50,338 nt of DNA from an uncultured Oscillospiraceae bacterium (GCA_949841355.1 CATKZP010000020.1:1-50338), one strand, 5' to 3'. Counted from the first letter of the stretch, positions 42,112 through 49,830 are shown. Numbers and translations: made by a program. Notes: generated by a model from the sequence alone, not told the origin.

Positions 42112-42984
42112 TCAGAAGGCGGGGCGCACATCGTCGCCCCGGACCCGTTCCAGGTTGATCTGTTTCTTCCGGCCGGAGGCGTGGGCCAGCATGGCGCGCA
42201 GGGCCTCCTGATCCCCCGCCTCGATGGCCAGGCGGTACTGGCGGATGCGCTGCTCCAGCTGGGCCACGATGCCGGACAGCGCCGGGGCGTTGAGGGTGAA
42301 CAGCTGGGTCCACATGGCCGGGTCCAGCGCCGCCACCCGGGTGCAGTCCCGGAAGGAGCCGCCCTCGAAGCCCATGCAGGAGAACAGCTCGTCGTTGTCG
42401 CACACCGACACGGCGATGACGTGCATGAGCTGGCTGGTGTAGGCGATCATCTGGTCGTGGCGCTCAGGAGTGGTGACGGTCACGTCACCGAAGCGGCACC
42501 AGTCCGCCATCCGCCGCAGCAGGTCCAGGTGCTCCTGAGTGGCGCCGGGGCCGGGGGTGACGATGAAGTGGGTGTTGCGGAACAGGGTGCTCTCGGCGTT
42601 GTCGATGCCGGACACCTCCTTGCCCGCCATGGGGTGGCAGCCGATGAAGTCCACCCCCTGGGGCAGGCGCTTGGCCGCCTCCATCACCGCGGTTTTGACG
42701 CCGCACACGTCCCAGATGAGGCAGCCGGGCTTGAAGCGGTCCCGGTGCTCGTCCAGAAAAGCGATGATGCCCGCCGGGTCCTGGCACAGGACCACCACGT
42801 CCGCTTCGGGCAGCTCGCCAGCGGGGTCGAAGGTGAGCCGGTCCGCCGCCTGCCTGGCCGCCGCCTTGTCGAACGTGGCCTGGGAGCGCACCGCCCCCAC
42901 CACCTCGAAGTCCTCGAAGCCCTGAAGGGCCATGGCCAGCGAGCCGCCGATGAGCCCCAGGCCCACCACTAGTATTTTTTTCAT
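42112..42984 (-). CDS. tyrA: Prephenate dehydrogenase
   Basis: TyrA oxidises prephenate to 4-hydroxyphenylpyruvate in tyrosine synthesis. The 290-residue protein has an N-terminal NAD site GLGLIGGSLAMAL (residues 8-20), DVCGVKTAVM, the catalytic-region IGCHPMAGKEVSGID near 117-131 and MHVIAVSVCDNDE. No ACT domain follows, so feedback control may lie at AroF or at the leader. The ATG at 42984 is chosen by GGGAG 8 bases upstream; the frame continues 12 codons into the parS site. It belongs to the aroF series. Confidence 0.93.
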   Translation of the reverse strand: MKKILVVGLGLIGGSLAMALQGFEDFEVVGAVRSQATFDKAAARQAADRLTFDPAGELPEADVVVLCQDPAGIIAFLDEHRDRFKPGCLIWDVCGVKTAVMEAAKRLPQGVDFIGCHPMAGKEVSGIDNAESTLFRNTHFIVTPGPGATQEHLDLLRRMADWCRFGDVTVTTPERHDQMIAYTSQLMHVIAVSVCDNDELFSCMGFEGGSFRDCTRVAALDPAMWTQLFTLNAPALSGIVAQLEQRIRQYRLAIEAGDQEALRAMLAHASGRKKQINLERVRGDDVRPAF

Positions 42985-43003
42985 AGCGCACACTCCCGCG
43001 TAT

Positions 43004-43019
43004 TGTTTCACGTGAAACA
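43004..43019. other. parS site (ParB binding)
   Basis: TGTTTCACGTGAAACA is the exact 16-bp parS palindrome recognised by Spo0J/ParB. It lies between the MBL-fold gene and tyrA. parS sites cluster near the replication origin in Firmicutes. Confidence 0.92.
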
Positions 43020-43038
43020 TTAGTTTTAGGGTCTCGGG

Positions 43039-43803
43039 TCACAGGTGGAGCTGGAAGGGGCCGAAGTCGAAAACGCCGGCCCCCTGCCGGAGCTGACCGG
43101 ATCGCTCCAGCCGGCACAGCCCCGCCTCCACCTGTGGGATAAGGGCGGCGGGGATGTCCAGCTGATGGTGGCCGGGCAGCACCTGCCGCACACCCAGGCG
43201 GCTGATCTTTCGGACCGAGGCCAGAAACTGCACAGGGTCCGTGGTGGGGTAGAACATGTCCAGACAGCCCTTGTAGATGAGGTCTCCGGCGTACAGGCGG
43301 CGGCGCTCCGGCTCGTAAAAGCAGCAGTGGCCCGGCGAGTGGCCGGGGGTGTGGACGGCTTCCACCACTCTGCCGCCCAGGTCAAACCGGTGCCCGTCCT
43401 GAAAAACCAGCTGGGGCGGGCCCTGGAATACCTGGTAGCCCGCCGGGTCAAAGCCATCCGGGAAGGGGCAGGGCCGGGCGGTCAGATTTTGCCGGACAGC
43501 CTGCGGAGGCAGGGGAAAGTGTCCGTCCAGCCAATTCCGCTCCAGCTCGTGGACGGCGAGGCGGTCAAATTCCCCATGCCCGCCGATGTGGTCCCAGTGA
43601 ACGTGGGTGGAGGCCACGGTGACGGGCAGATGGGTGAGGATTTCGACCTGCGCCCGGAGGGAGGCCACCCCCAGCCCCGTGTCGAGGAGCAGGGCCCGCT
43701 GCGCGCCCAGCAGGAGGTAGCAGTGGGTCTGCTCCCAGTGGGCGTACTCGCTGATGGCGAAGGTATCCCCGTCGATCCGCTCGATGGTAAACCAGCCGCC
43801 CAT
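43039..43803 (-). CDS. Metallo-beta-lactamase fold hydrolase
   Basis: This 254-residue protein has the MBL metal motif THVHWDHIGGHGEF (HxHxDH, near residue 67-72), AVHTPGHSPGHCCFY, the bridging Asp in LYAGDLIYKG and a terminal LPGHHQ. Such proteins are hydrolases or glyoxalase II-like thioesterases. The substrate is unknown. It lies between aroF (1 base apart) and tyrA, so it is co-transcribed with tyrosine genes, but no aromatic-specific motif is evident. Confidence 0.9.
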   Translation of the reverse strand: MGGWFTIERIDGDTFAISEYAHWEQTHCYLLLGAQRALLLDTGLGVASLRAQVEILTHLPVTVASTHVHWDHIGGHGEFDRLAVHELERNWLDGHFPLPPQAVRQNLTARPCPFPDGFDPAGYQVFQGPPQLVFQDGHRFDLGGRVVEAVHTPGHSPGHCCFYEPERRRLYAGDLIYKGCLDMFYPTTDPVQFLASVRKISRLGVRQVLPGHHQLDIPAALIPQVEAGLCRLERSGQLRQGAGVFDFGPFQLHL

Positions 43804-43804
43804 G

Positions 43805-44821
43805 TTAGACTTCCCGGCCCACGCAGGCGGCCACCGCCCGCAGCTTGTCCATCATGGAGGCGAACTGGGCCGGGGTCACCGACTGGGCCCCGTCGCACAG
43901 GGCGCAGGCGGGGTCGTTGTGCACCTCGATGATGAGCCCGTCCGCCCCGGCGGCCACCGCCGCCATGGCCATGCGCTCCACCATCCACGCCTTGCCGCAG
44001 GCGTGGGAGGGGTCCACCACCACCGGCAGGTGGGACTGCCTCTTCACCGCCAGCACCGCCGACAGGTCCAGGGTGTTGCGGGTGTAGGTCTCGAAGGTGC
44101 GGATGCCCCGCTCGCACAGAATGACGTTGGGATTGCCCCCCGCCATGATATACTCCGCGCTCATCAGCCACTCCTCAATGGTGGAGGACAGCCCCCGCTT
44201 GAGCAGGATGGGCTTGTTGGTGTGGCCCACCTTCTTTAAAAGGTCGAAGTTCTGCATGTTGCGCGCCCCGATCTGAATGACGTCCACCGCCTCCTCAAAG
44301 AGGGGGAGCTGGTCGGCGCTCATCAGCTCGGAGACGATGGGGAGGCCGGTGGCCTTGCGGGCCTCGTCCAGCAGCAGCACGCCCTCCACCCCCTTGCCCT
44401 GGAAGGCGTAGGGAGAGGTGCGGGGCTTGTACGCGCCCCCCCGCAGGGCGGCGGCCCCGGACGCCTGCACCGAGCGGGCCACCTCCAGAATCTGCGCCTC
44501 GCTCTCCACCGAGCAGGGCCCGGCGATGACGGCGAGCTTGTCCCCGCCGATGCTCACCCCGCCGCCGATGGCGACGACCGAGTCGTCCGGGTGGTATTTG
44601 CGGTTGGCCTTCTTGTAGGGCTCGCTCACCCGCATCACCCGCTCCACGCCGGGGAGCTGGGCCAGCTGCTCCTGATTGAGGGCGCCCGCGTCCCCCTCCG
44701 CGCCCAGGATGGTGGTCTCGCTGCCCTTGGACACCATCACCCGCACGCCGCCGGCCTCCATGGCGCGGACGGCGGTTTGAAGCTGCTCGGGAGAAAAGTC
44801 CCGCTTCATAATGATTACCAT
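43805..44821 (-). CDS. aroF: 3-deoxy-7-phosphoheptulonate synthase (type I beta)
   Basis: AroF condenses PEP and erythrose-4-phosphate, the first step of the shikimate pathway. The 338-residue protein has an N-terminal ferredoxin-like regulatory domain (MVIIMKRDFSPEQLQTAVRAMEAGGVRV), then AVIAGPCSVESEAQILEVA, GGAYKPRTSPYAFQGKG, RNMQNFDLLKKVG, ILLKRGLSSTIEEWL, and VVVDPSHACGK. AAGGAGCG lies before the start at 44821. It heads a unit with an MBL-fold gene and tyrA and is preceded by a tyrosine-rich leader peptide and a terminator, which suggests attenuation by charged tRNA-Tyr. Confidence 0.96.
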   Translation of the reverse strand: MVIIMKRDFSPEQLQTAVRAMEAGGVRVMVSKGSETTILGAEGDAGALNQEQLAQLPGVERVMRVSEPYKKANRKYHPDDSVVAIGGGVSIGGDKLAVIAGPCSVESEAQILEVARSVQASGAAALRGGAYKPRTSPYAFQGKGVEGVLLLDEARKATGLPIVSELMSADQLPLFEEAVDVIQIGARNMQNFDLLKKVGHTNKPILLKRGLSSTIEEWLMSAEYIMAGGNPNVILCERGIRTFETYTRNTLDLSAVLAVKRQSHLPVVVDPSHACGKAWMVERMAMAAVAAGADGLIIEVHNDPACALCDGAQSVTPAQFASMMDKLRAVAACVGREV

Positions 44822-44851
44822 AGTATTTCGCTCCTTTTTTGAGGTTTCAGG

Positions 44852-44889
44852 CAAAATAAGCGCGGCCGCCCTTCCGGCGGCCGCGCTTT
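44852..44889 (-). terminator. Attenuator terminator before aroF
   Basis: On the minus strand a perfect 13-bp stem AAGCGCGGCCGCC / GGCGGCCGCGCTT (44888-44876 and 44870-44858) with a five-base loop is followed by ATTTT. It lies between the leader peptide and aroF, so it must be read through for aroF expression. Confidence 0.85.
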
Positions 44890-44911
44890 ACGGAAAAGAC
44901 GCGCTGCACCT

Positions 44912-44980
44912 TCAAGGGCATGACAAAATGCCGCTATCGCAATAGCGGTAATAGCCATACCCATAGCTGCGGCAGTCCAT
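44912..44980 (-). CDS. Tyrosine-rich leader peptide (22 aa) of the aroF unit
   Basis: The frame begins MDCRSYGYGYYRYC and ends at TGA (44914-44912). Five of residues 6-13 are tyrosine (6, 8, 10, 11, 13). GGGAGGG lies 7 bases before the ATG. An RNA hairpin CCGCTAT-TGCG-ATAGCGG (44948-44931) begins at codons 11-12, and the terminator at 44852-44889 follows. The arrangement is that of ribosome-mediated attenuation: stalling at Tyr codons for lack of charged tRNA-Tyr would mask the first arm. The GCGGC of the second arm could then pair with GCCGC of the terminator. The genes downstream (aroF, tyrA) make tyrosine. Confidence 0.8.
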   Translation of the reverse strand: MDCRSYGYGYYRYCDSGILSCP

Positions 44981-45010
44981 GCGCGGTCCCTCCCTGTTCA
45001 TGCTGGGGAT

Positions 45011-45039
45011 ACTCTATCACTTTTAATCATAAAAGTCAA
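45011..45039 (-). promoter_or_regulatory. Promoter of the aroF leader
   Basis: On the minus strand TTGACT (45039-45034), 17 bp, TAGAGT (45016-45011). The start would be about 24 bases before the leader peptide ATG. Confidence 0.65.
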
Positions 45040-45097
45040 GGGGAACTTTTCGTCGCCCGGCTGCCCGCAGACTTGGACACAGTTTGGCGCTGCGCAC

Positions 45098-45126
45098 TTG
45101 CGCCGGGGGCTTTCATGGTGTATAAT
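45098..45126 (+). promoter_or_regulatory. Promoter of guaA
   Basis: TTGCGC (45098-45103), 17 bp, TATAAT (45121-45126), 38 bp before the ATG. No purine riboswitch was seen. Confidence 0.65.
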
Positions 45127-45163
45127 ACCACCACAAATCCAATCAAAACTGGAGGATGGACAA

Positions 45164-46144
45164 ATGACTAACAATATGCGTTCCACAGATATGAAACGGA
45201 TCGACACCCCGGAGCTGGCCCAGGTATTCATCAATGAGCAGGTGCAGGCCGTGCGCGCCCAGGTGGGGAACAAAAAGGTGCTGCTGGCCCTGTCCGGCGG
45301 GGTGGATTCGTCGGTGGTGGCGGCGCTGCTCATCAAGGCGATTGGCAGACAGCTGGTGTGCGTCCATGTGAACCACGGGCTCATGCGCAAGGGAGAGAGC
45401 GAGCAGGTGGTGGAGGTGTTCCAGAACCAGATGGACGCCAACCTCATCTATGTGGACGCCACCGACCGGTTCCTGGACCTGCTGGCCGGGGTGGACGAGC
45501 CGGAGCGCAAGCGGAAGATCATCGGCGGCGAGTTCATCAAGGTGTTTGAGGAGGAGGCCAGAAAGCTGGAGGGCATCGACTTTTTGGCCCAGGGGACCAT
45601 TTACCCCGATATCCTGGAGAGCGACGGGGTGAAGGCCCACCACAACGTGGGCGGCCTGCCCGACGACTTCAAGTTTGAGCTGGTGGAGCCGGTGCGGCTG
45701 CTGTTCAAGGACGAGGTGCGCTGTGTGGGCCACGCGCTGGGCCTGCCGGAAGAAATGGTGGAACGTCAGCCCTTCCCCGGCCCCGGGCTGGGGGTGCGCT
45801 GCCTGGGGGCCATCACCCGGGACAGGCTGGCCGCCCTGCGGGAGTCCGACGCCATCCTGCGGGAGGAGTTTGCCGCGGCGGGGCTGGCGGATAAGGTGTG
45901 GCAGTTCTTCACCGTGGTGCCCGATTTCCGCTCCACCGGCGTGCGGGACGGCAAGCGGGCGTTTGACTGGCCGGTGATTATCCGGGCCGTCAATACTGTG
46001 GACGCCATGACCGCCACCGTGCCGGAGATTGAGTGGGCGGTGCTCAAGCGGATCACAGAACGGATTTTGGCGCAGGTGCCGGGAGTGTGCCGGGTGCTGT
46101 ATGATCTGACGCCGAAGCCGGTGGGGACGATTGAGTGGGAATAA
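45164..46144 (+). CDS. guaA: GMP synthase, ATP-pyrophosphatase part only
   Basis: The 326-residue protein is the synthetase half of GMP synthase: P-loop LALSGGVDSS (44-50), VNHGLMRKGESEQV, FLAQGTIYPDILES, KAHHNVGGLP, QPFPGPGLGVRCLG and the C-terminal dimerisation domain ending LTPKPVGTIEWE. It converts XMP to GMP. The N-terminal glutamine amidotransferase domain of ordinary bacterial GuaA is absent, and the start with GGAGG (45151) leaves no room for it. Ammonia must come directly or from a separate subunit, as in archaea. The 3' end is the probable attachment site of the adjoining mobile element. Confidence 0.93.
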   Translation: MTNNMRSTDMKRIDTPELAQVFINEQVQAVRAQVGNKKVLLALSGGVDSSVVAALLIKAIGRQLVCVHVNHGLMRKGESEQVVEVFQNQMDANLIYVDATDRFLDLLAGVDEPERKRKIIGGEFIKVFEEEARKLEGIDFLAQGTIYPDILESDGVKAHHNVGGLPDDFKFELVEPVRLLFKDEVRCVGHALGLPEEMVERQPFPGPGLGVRCLGAITRDRLAALRESDAILREEFAAAGLADKVWQFFTVVPDFRSTGVRDGKRAFDWPVIIRAVNTVDAMTATVPEIEWAVLKRITERILAQVPGVCRVLYDLTPKPVGTIEWE

Positions 46145-46295
46145 CTGACAAAACCCGCAAAGCCTTGAAAACACTGGGTTTTTGAAGCGGAAACGGGGCA
46201 TTTGATAGCAAATTGATAGCAGATACCAAAACCGGATTTACTTTGCTCACTCCTGTATAGCGGGTGGCTTGCGGGTAAATCCTCCATATCCTAAG

Positions 46296-46337
46296 AAAAA
46301 GGTCTTGCTGACTTTCACCAGTCGGCAAGACCTTTTT
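46296..46337. terminator. Bidirectional terminator at the element edge
   Basis: AAAAAGGTCTTGC / GCAAGACCTTTTT with a loop containing a small inner repeat (TGAC/GTCG). It terminates the repressor gene and insulates guaA. Confidence 0.85.
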
Positions 46338-46339
46338 TG

Positions 46340-46873
46340 CTATTTGTCTTTTCTCTGTTTCTTCAATCCTTTTATCAGAGCATCGCTTAATTCCTTCGAG
46401 GGGACTTTGGCCCACCGCTGGGTGGTGTCATACTTGGGGTAGTTGTACCGCCAGCGGTCATAGTCCTCCTTGGTGATCTCCCCGGCCTCCAACTTCGCCG
46501 CCTGTTCCCGCCACGCAATCAAGATTTTGTTCAACTCACTGGCTTGACGGCCTCCCTGGAAAATATCTGCTTGCAGGCAGGCACGTCCATCCGCCTCTAT
46601 CACTTTCAGACTGTAAACATCCTCCAAGGCGAACAGCGTATGGGCCAAACCTATGTAGTTGTCTATGTCCGGGACGCTCAACGCCTGGGGCGATACATCT
46701 AAAGTATGAGCCAGGGCAGCGGTCAAATCGGCCTTCGGCGTCCGGGTGCCTGTTTCGTACTGTGCCAGACGAACATCGGCGGAACGCTCTGGAAAGCCCA
46801 CCGCCATACCAAGATACTTCTGTGTCATACCCCGGAGGGTGCGGAAAAAATGGATGCGCTCTCCTATTGCCAT
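46340..46873 (-). CDS. HTH (Cro/CI-like) repressor of the mobile element
   Basis: The 177-residue protein has an N-terminal helix-turn-helix (IGERIHFFRTLRGMTQKYLGMAVGFPERSADVRLAQYETGTRTPK, residues about 3-50) and a C-terminal part rich in Lys and Trp (DYDRWRYNYPKYD). The ATG at 46873 follows AGGAG by 9 bases; an in-frame TTG at 46882 is less likely. It is divergent from the excisionase-integrase genes. Its presumed operators are GCTTAG repeats at 46925-47033. Confidence 0.9.
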   Translation of the reverse strand: MAIGERIHFFRTLRGMTQKYLGMAVGFPERSADVRLAQYETGTRTPKADLTAALAHTLDVSPQALSVPDIDNYIGLAHTLFALEDVYSLKVIEADGRACLQADIFQGGRQASELNKILIAWREQAAKLEAGEITKEDYDRWRYNYPKYDTTQRWAKVPSKELSDALIKGLKKQRKDK

Positions 46874-46910
46874 AAATGCCAACTCCTATCTGGTGGTTTC
46901 TGTCGAAAGT

Positions 46911-47033
46911 AGTATAACATATTCGCTTAGTAACAGTCAAGAGTATCTTAAACAAAAAAGTTAAAAATTATTCCGCAAGCCACTTGACAAAGCAAATTTG
47001 CTTAGTTATAATAGGCTAAGCATAAAGGCTTAG
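46911..47033. promoter_or_regulatory. Divergent promoters with repeated GCTTAG operators
   Basis: Plus strand: TTGACA (46984-46989), 17 bp, TATAAT (47007-47012). Minus strand: TTGACT (46940-46935), 18 bp, TATACT (46916-46911). GCTTAG occurs at 46925-46930, 47000-47005 and 47028-47033, and inverted at 47016-47021; TGCTTAG-N10-CTAAGCA (46999-47022) brackets the plus-strand -10. GCAAATTTGC (46992-47001) is a perfect palindrome in the spacer. This is a lysis-lysogeny-like switch. Confidence 0.75.
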
Positions 47034-47064
47034 TCCTGGAGCCGTGAAAGGAGGTGAGCGCACA

Positions 47065-47265
47065 ATGGCAAGCACCATGTTCATGCGGGTGGACGAGGTA
47101 GCGGAGGAATTAGGGGTTTCTGTCCCCTATGCCTATAAGCTGATTCGTTCCATGAATGCGGAGTTGAAAAAGACGGGCTGTATTACCATTTCAGGCCGCA
47201 TCGACCGCAAATTCTTCCACGAAAAATTTTATGGCACAAGAGGCCAGAGCGAAAGGAGTGATTAA
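47065..47265 (+). CDS. Excisionase-like small HTH protein
   Basis: The 66-residue protein (MRVDEVAEELGVSVPYAYKLIRSMNAELKKTGCITISGRIDRKFFHEKFYG) is a MerR/Xis-type helix-turn-helix typical of element excisionases. A perfect AAAGGAGGTGA precedes the ATG at 47065. It is 3 bases from the integrase gene, so both are controlled by the same promoter and repressor. Confidence 0.85.
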   Translation: MASTMFMRVDEVAEELGVSVPYAYKLIRSMNAELKKTGCITISGRIDRKFFHEKFYGTRGQSERSD

Positions 47266-47268
47266 CCT

Positions 47269-48345
47269 ATGGCGGCGTTTAAGAACAAGGCCAACGGCAC
47301 TTGGTACGTCCAGTTCCGCTATACGGACTGGAAAGGAGAGCGCCAGCAGAAGTTAAAGCGTGGCTTTGCCACCAAAAAGGAGGCCCAGGCGTGGGAGCGG
47401 GAGTTCCTTATGCAGAAGCAGGCCGACGTAAATATGACCTTTGAGAGCTTCGCCCAGCTCTATGAGAAGGATATGAAGCCCAAGCTGAAACTGAACACCT
47501 GGCTGACAAAAGAGAGCATCATCCAGAAGAAAATCCTGCCGTATTTTGGAAAGCGCAAACTGTCGGAAATCACCGCCAAGGACGTGATGGACTGGCAGAA
47601 CGCGATCCGAGGGTTGACGGACGCCAAGGGAAAACCCTATTCCCCTACCTATCTCAAAACCGTCCACAATCAGTTAAGTGCCCTCTTTAACCATGCTGTC
47701 CGCTACTACGGCCTCCAGGTCAATCCTGCGGCCAAGGCCGGGAACATGGGGGTGGAGGAACGGCGTGAAATGCTGTTCTGGACGAAAGATGAGTATCTGA
47801 AATTTGCCGACGCCATGATGGACAAACCCCTCTCCTACTATGCCTTTGAAATGCTCTACTGGTGCGGTATCCGGGAGGGGGAACTGCTGGCCCTCACCCC
47901 AACAGACTTCGACTTTGAGGCGGGTACAGTGTCCATCAGCAAATCCTATCAGCGGCTCAAGGGCAAGGACGTGATTACCACCCCCAAGACGAAAAAGAGC
48001 AACCGTGTCATTAAGATGCCCAAATTCCTCTGTGGAGAGATGGAGGACTACTTAAAGATGTTTTACAGCACCGGGGCAAATGAACGGATTTTCCCTGTCA
48101 GCAAGCACTATCTCCACCATGAAATGGACAGAGGTGCGAAAGCGGCGGGAGTGAAGCGGATCAGGATTCACGACCTCCGACATTCACACATTTCCCTGCT
48201 GATTGATATGGGCTTCACCGCCCTGGCAATCGCTGACCGGGTGGGGCATGAGAGTATCGACATCACCTACCGCTACGCCCATCTGTTTCCTACAAGGCAG
48301 ACGGAGATGGCGGACAAGCTGGACTTTGAAAGGATGGGAACGTAA
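47269..48345 (+). CDS. Tyrosine-type integrase
   Basis: The 358-residue recombinase has an N-terminal AP2-like DNA-binding region (GTWYVQFRYTDWKGERQQKLKRGFATKKEAQAWE), a SAM-like core-binding domain (TFESFAQLYEKDMKPKLK) and the catalytic domain. The catalytic residues are Arg in CGIREGELLAL, Lys in TPKTKKSNR, His-Arg in HDLRHSHISLL, His in GHESIDITY and the nucleophile Tyr in ITYRYAH. It probably integrates the element at the guaA 3' end 1.1 kb upstream. Confidence 0.96.
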   Translation: MAAFKNKANGTWYVQFRYTDWKGERQQKLKRGFATKKEAQAWEREFLMQKQADVNMTFESFAQLYEKDMKPKLKLNTWLTKESIIQKKILPYFGKRKLSEITAKDVMDWQNAIRGLTDAKGKPYSPTYLKTVHNQLSALFNHAVRYYGLQVNPAAKAGNMGVEERREMLFWTKDEYLKFADAMMDKPLSYYAFEMLYWCGIREGELLALTPTDFDFEAGTVSISKSYQRLKGKDVITTPKTKKSNRVIKMPKFLCGEMEDYLKMFYSTGANERIFPVSKHYLHHEMDRGAKAAGVKRIRIHDLRHSHISLLIDMGFTALAIADRVGHESIDITYRYAHLFPTRQTEMADKLDFERMGT

Positions 48346-48347
48346 CC

Positions 48348-48668
48348 ATGTCACTGAAAAACCGAGACAACAAAAATCGCTGGAGGAACAAGACCGTGGC
48401 CTTCCGGGTGTCCCCGGAGGAAGATGAACAGATCGAGGCCGCTGTGCGGCTCTCCGGCCTGACAAAGCAGGACTACATCACAAGACGCCTCCTGTGCCGG
48501 GAAGTAGTGGTACAGGGTAATCCCAAGGTCTACAAGGCCCTGCGTGACCAGCTTGCCGCCGTTCTGGACGAACTGCGGCGGGCCGAGGACGGGGCTGGCG
48601 TGGACGATGAACTGCTGGACACCATTCAGCTAATCGCCGCTATCATGGGCGGCATGAAGGAGGAATGA
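48348..48668 (+). CDS. MobC-like relaxosome protein
   Basis: The 106-residue protein begins MSLKNRDNKNRWRNKTVAFRVSPEEDEQIEAAVRLSGLTKQDYITRRLLCREVVVQGNPK, the ribbon-helix-helix pattern of plasmid mobilization (MobC) proteins that assist a relaxase at oriT. It lies in the integrase-to-relaxase series, 2 bases after the integrase stop. The GC content is lower than in the host backbone. Confidence 0.8.
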   Translation: MSLKNRDNKNRWRNKTVAFRVSPEEDEQIEAAVRLSGLTKQDYITRRLLCREVVVQGNPKVYKALRDQLAAVLDELRRAEDGAGVDDELLDTIQLIAAIMGGMKEE

Positions 48669-48675
48669 TAGATTG

Positions 48676-49830
48676 ATGGATTCCAAGGAAACGAAAAGGA
48701 CTGTCCCGGTTCCGTCTGTTGGCGCAGACGGGGAACAGCCCATTTCACAAACACCTACCGCAAGTATAACAGAGGAAACGACAGAAAACAATCCCCCTGA
48801 AAAAAATTATGCGAAACTGCTGCGGAAAATGCAACGCATGAACGACCCGGCATATCTCCCCACGATTTCCATGAATGAGTTGTACGAGAACGTCTATCAG
48901 AGCAGACCGCCCGTCATTGACGGTCTGCTCTATCCGGGGACGTACCTCTTTGCGGGAGCACCCAAGGTGGGCAAGTCGTTCCTGATGGCCCAGCTTGCCT
49001 ACCACATCAGCATGGGCCTCCCCCTGTGGGACTATCCCGTTCACAAGGGGACTGTCCTCTATCTGGCGTTGGAGGACGATCATCGCCGTTTGCAGGAGCG
49101 GCTTTACCGGATGTTCGGCATGGACGGCACCAACGACCTTCTCTTTTCCATCTGTGCCAAACAGGTCGGCGCTGGGCTGGAGGAACAGCTAAAGCGATTT
49201 GTACAGGAACACCCGGACACCAAACTGATTATCATTGACACCCTACAGAAAATCCGGGAAGCTGGCGGGGATAAGTACAGCTACGCCAACGATTACGAGG
49301 TAGTGGGAAAGCTGAAACGCCTTGCTGACGCTTGCGGTGTCTGTCTCCTGCTGGTACATCACACTCGGAAACAGCAAGCCGATGACAAGTTTGATATGAT
49401 CTCCGGCACCAACGGACTGTCGGGAGCGGCGGATGGGGCCTTTCTTCTTCAGAAGGAGAAGCGGACAGACGACACCGCCACCCTGGATGTGGTAGGACGT
49501 GACCAGCAAGACCAGCGGCTCTATCTCACCAAGGACAAGGAACACCTGACATGGACACTGGAGCGGATGGAAACGGAGTTGTGGGTAGACCCCCCCGACC
49601 CGGTGCTGGAGGCCGTAGCCGCCTTTATCACGGCGGAGAGGCCGTCCTGGGGCGGTACAGCCACGGAGTTGGCAGCGGTCCTGCAAGTGGATATGAAGCC
49701 TAACGCCTTGGCTATGCGGCTGAATGTCCGGGCTGGGAAACTGGCGACGGAGTATCATATCCGTTATGAGAACACCCGTACCCACGCCGGGAGAAGCATC
49801 AGCCTGACGCTGGAGCCTCCCCAGGCGTGA
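48676..49830 (+). CDS. RepA-like AAA ATPase (replicative helicase)
   Basis: The 384-residue protein has a disordered Thr/Asn-rich N-terminus, then a RecA-fold ATPase: Walker A FAGAPKVGKSFLMAQLAYHISMG (about residue 92-98), LYLALEDDHRRLQERLYRMF, Walker B LIIIDTLQKIRE and LLLVHHTRKQ. This is the AAA_25/RepA helicase type of mobilizable elements. A C-terminal winged-helix-like part ends it. The ATG at 48676 is used; a TTG at 48673 is 9 bases from GGAGG. Its stop overlaps the iterated inverted repeat at 49826-49910. Confidence 0.88.
   Translation: MDSKETKRTVPVPSVGADGEQPISQTPTASITEETTENNPPEKNYAKLLRKMQRMNDPAYLPTISMNELYENVYQSRPPVIDGLLYPGTYLFAGAPKVGKSFLMAQLAYHISMGLPLWDYPVHKGTVLYLALEDDHRRLQERLYRMFGMDGTNDLLFSICAKQVGAGLEEQLKRFVQEHPDTKLIIIDTLQKIREAGGDKYSYANDYEVVGKLKRLADACGVCLLLVHHTRKQQADDKFDMISGTNGLSGAADGAFLLQKEKRTDDTATLDVVGRDQQDQRLYLTKDKEHLTWTLERMETELWVDPPDPVLEAVAAFITAERPSWGGTATELAAVLQVDMKPNALAMRLNVRAGKLATEYHIRYENTRTHAGRSISLTLEPPQA

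Noticed and set aside
44982..44995. On the minus strand AGGGAGGGACCGCG matches 13 of 14 bases of the T-box motif AGGGTGGNACCGCG before aroF.
   Set aside because: The one mismatch removes the U that pairs with tRNA A76, no stem I fits between it and the promoter at 45011-45039, and no matching antiterminator strand lies downstream. The purine-rich part is better read as the leader peptide's Shine-Dalgarno.
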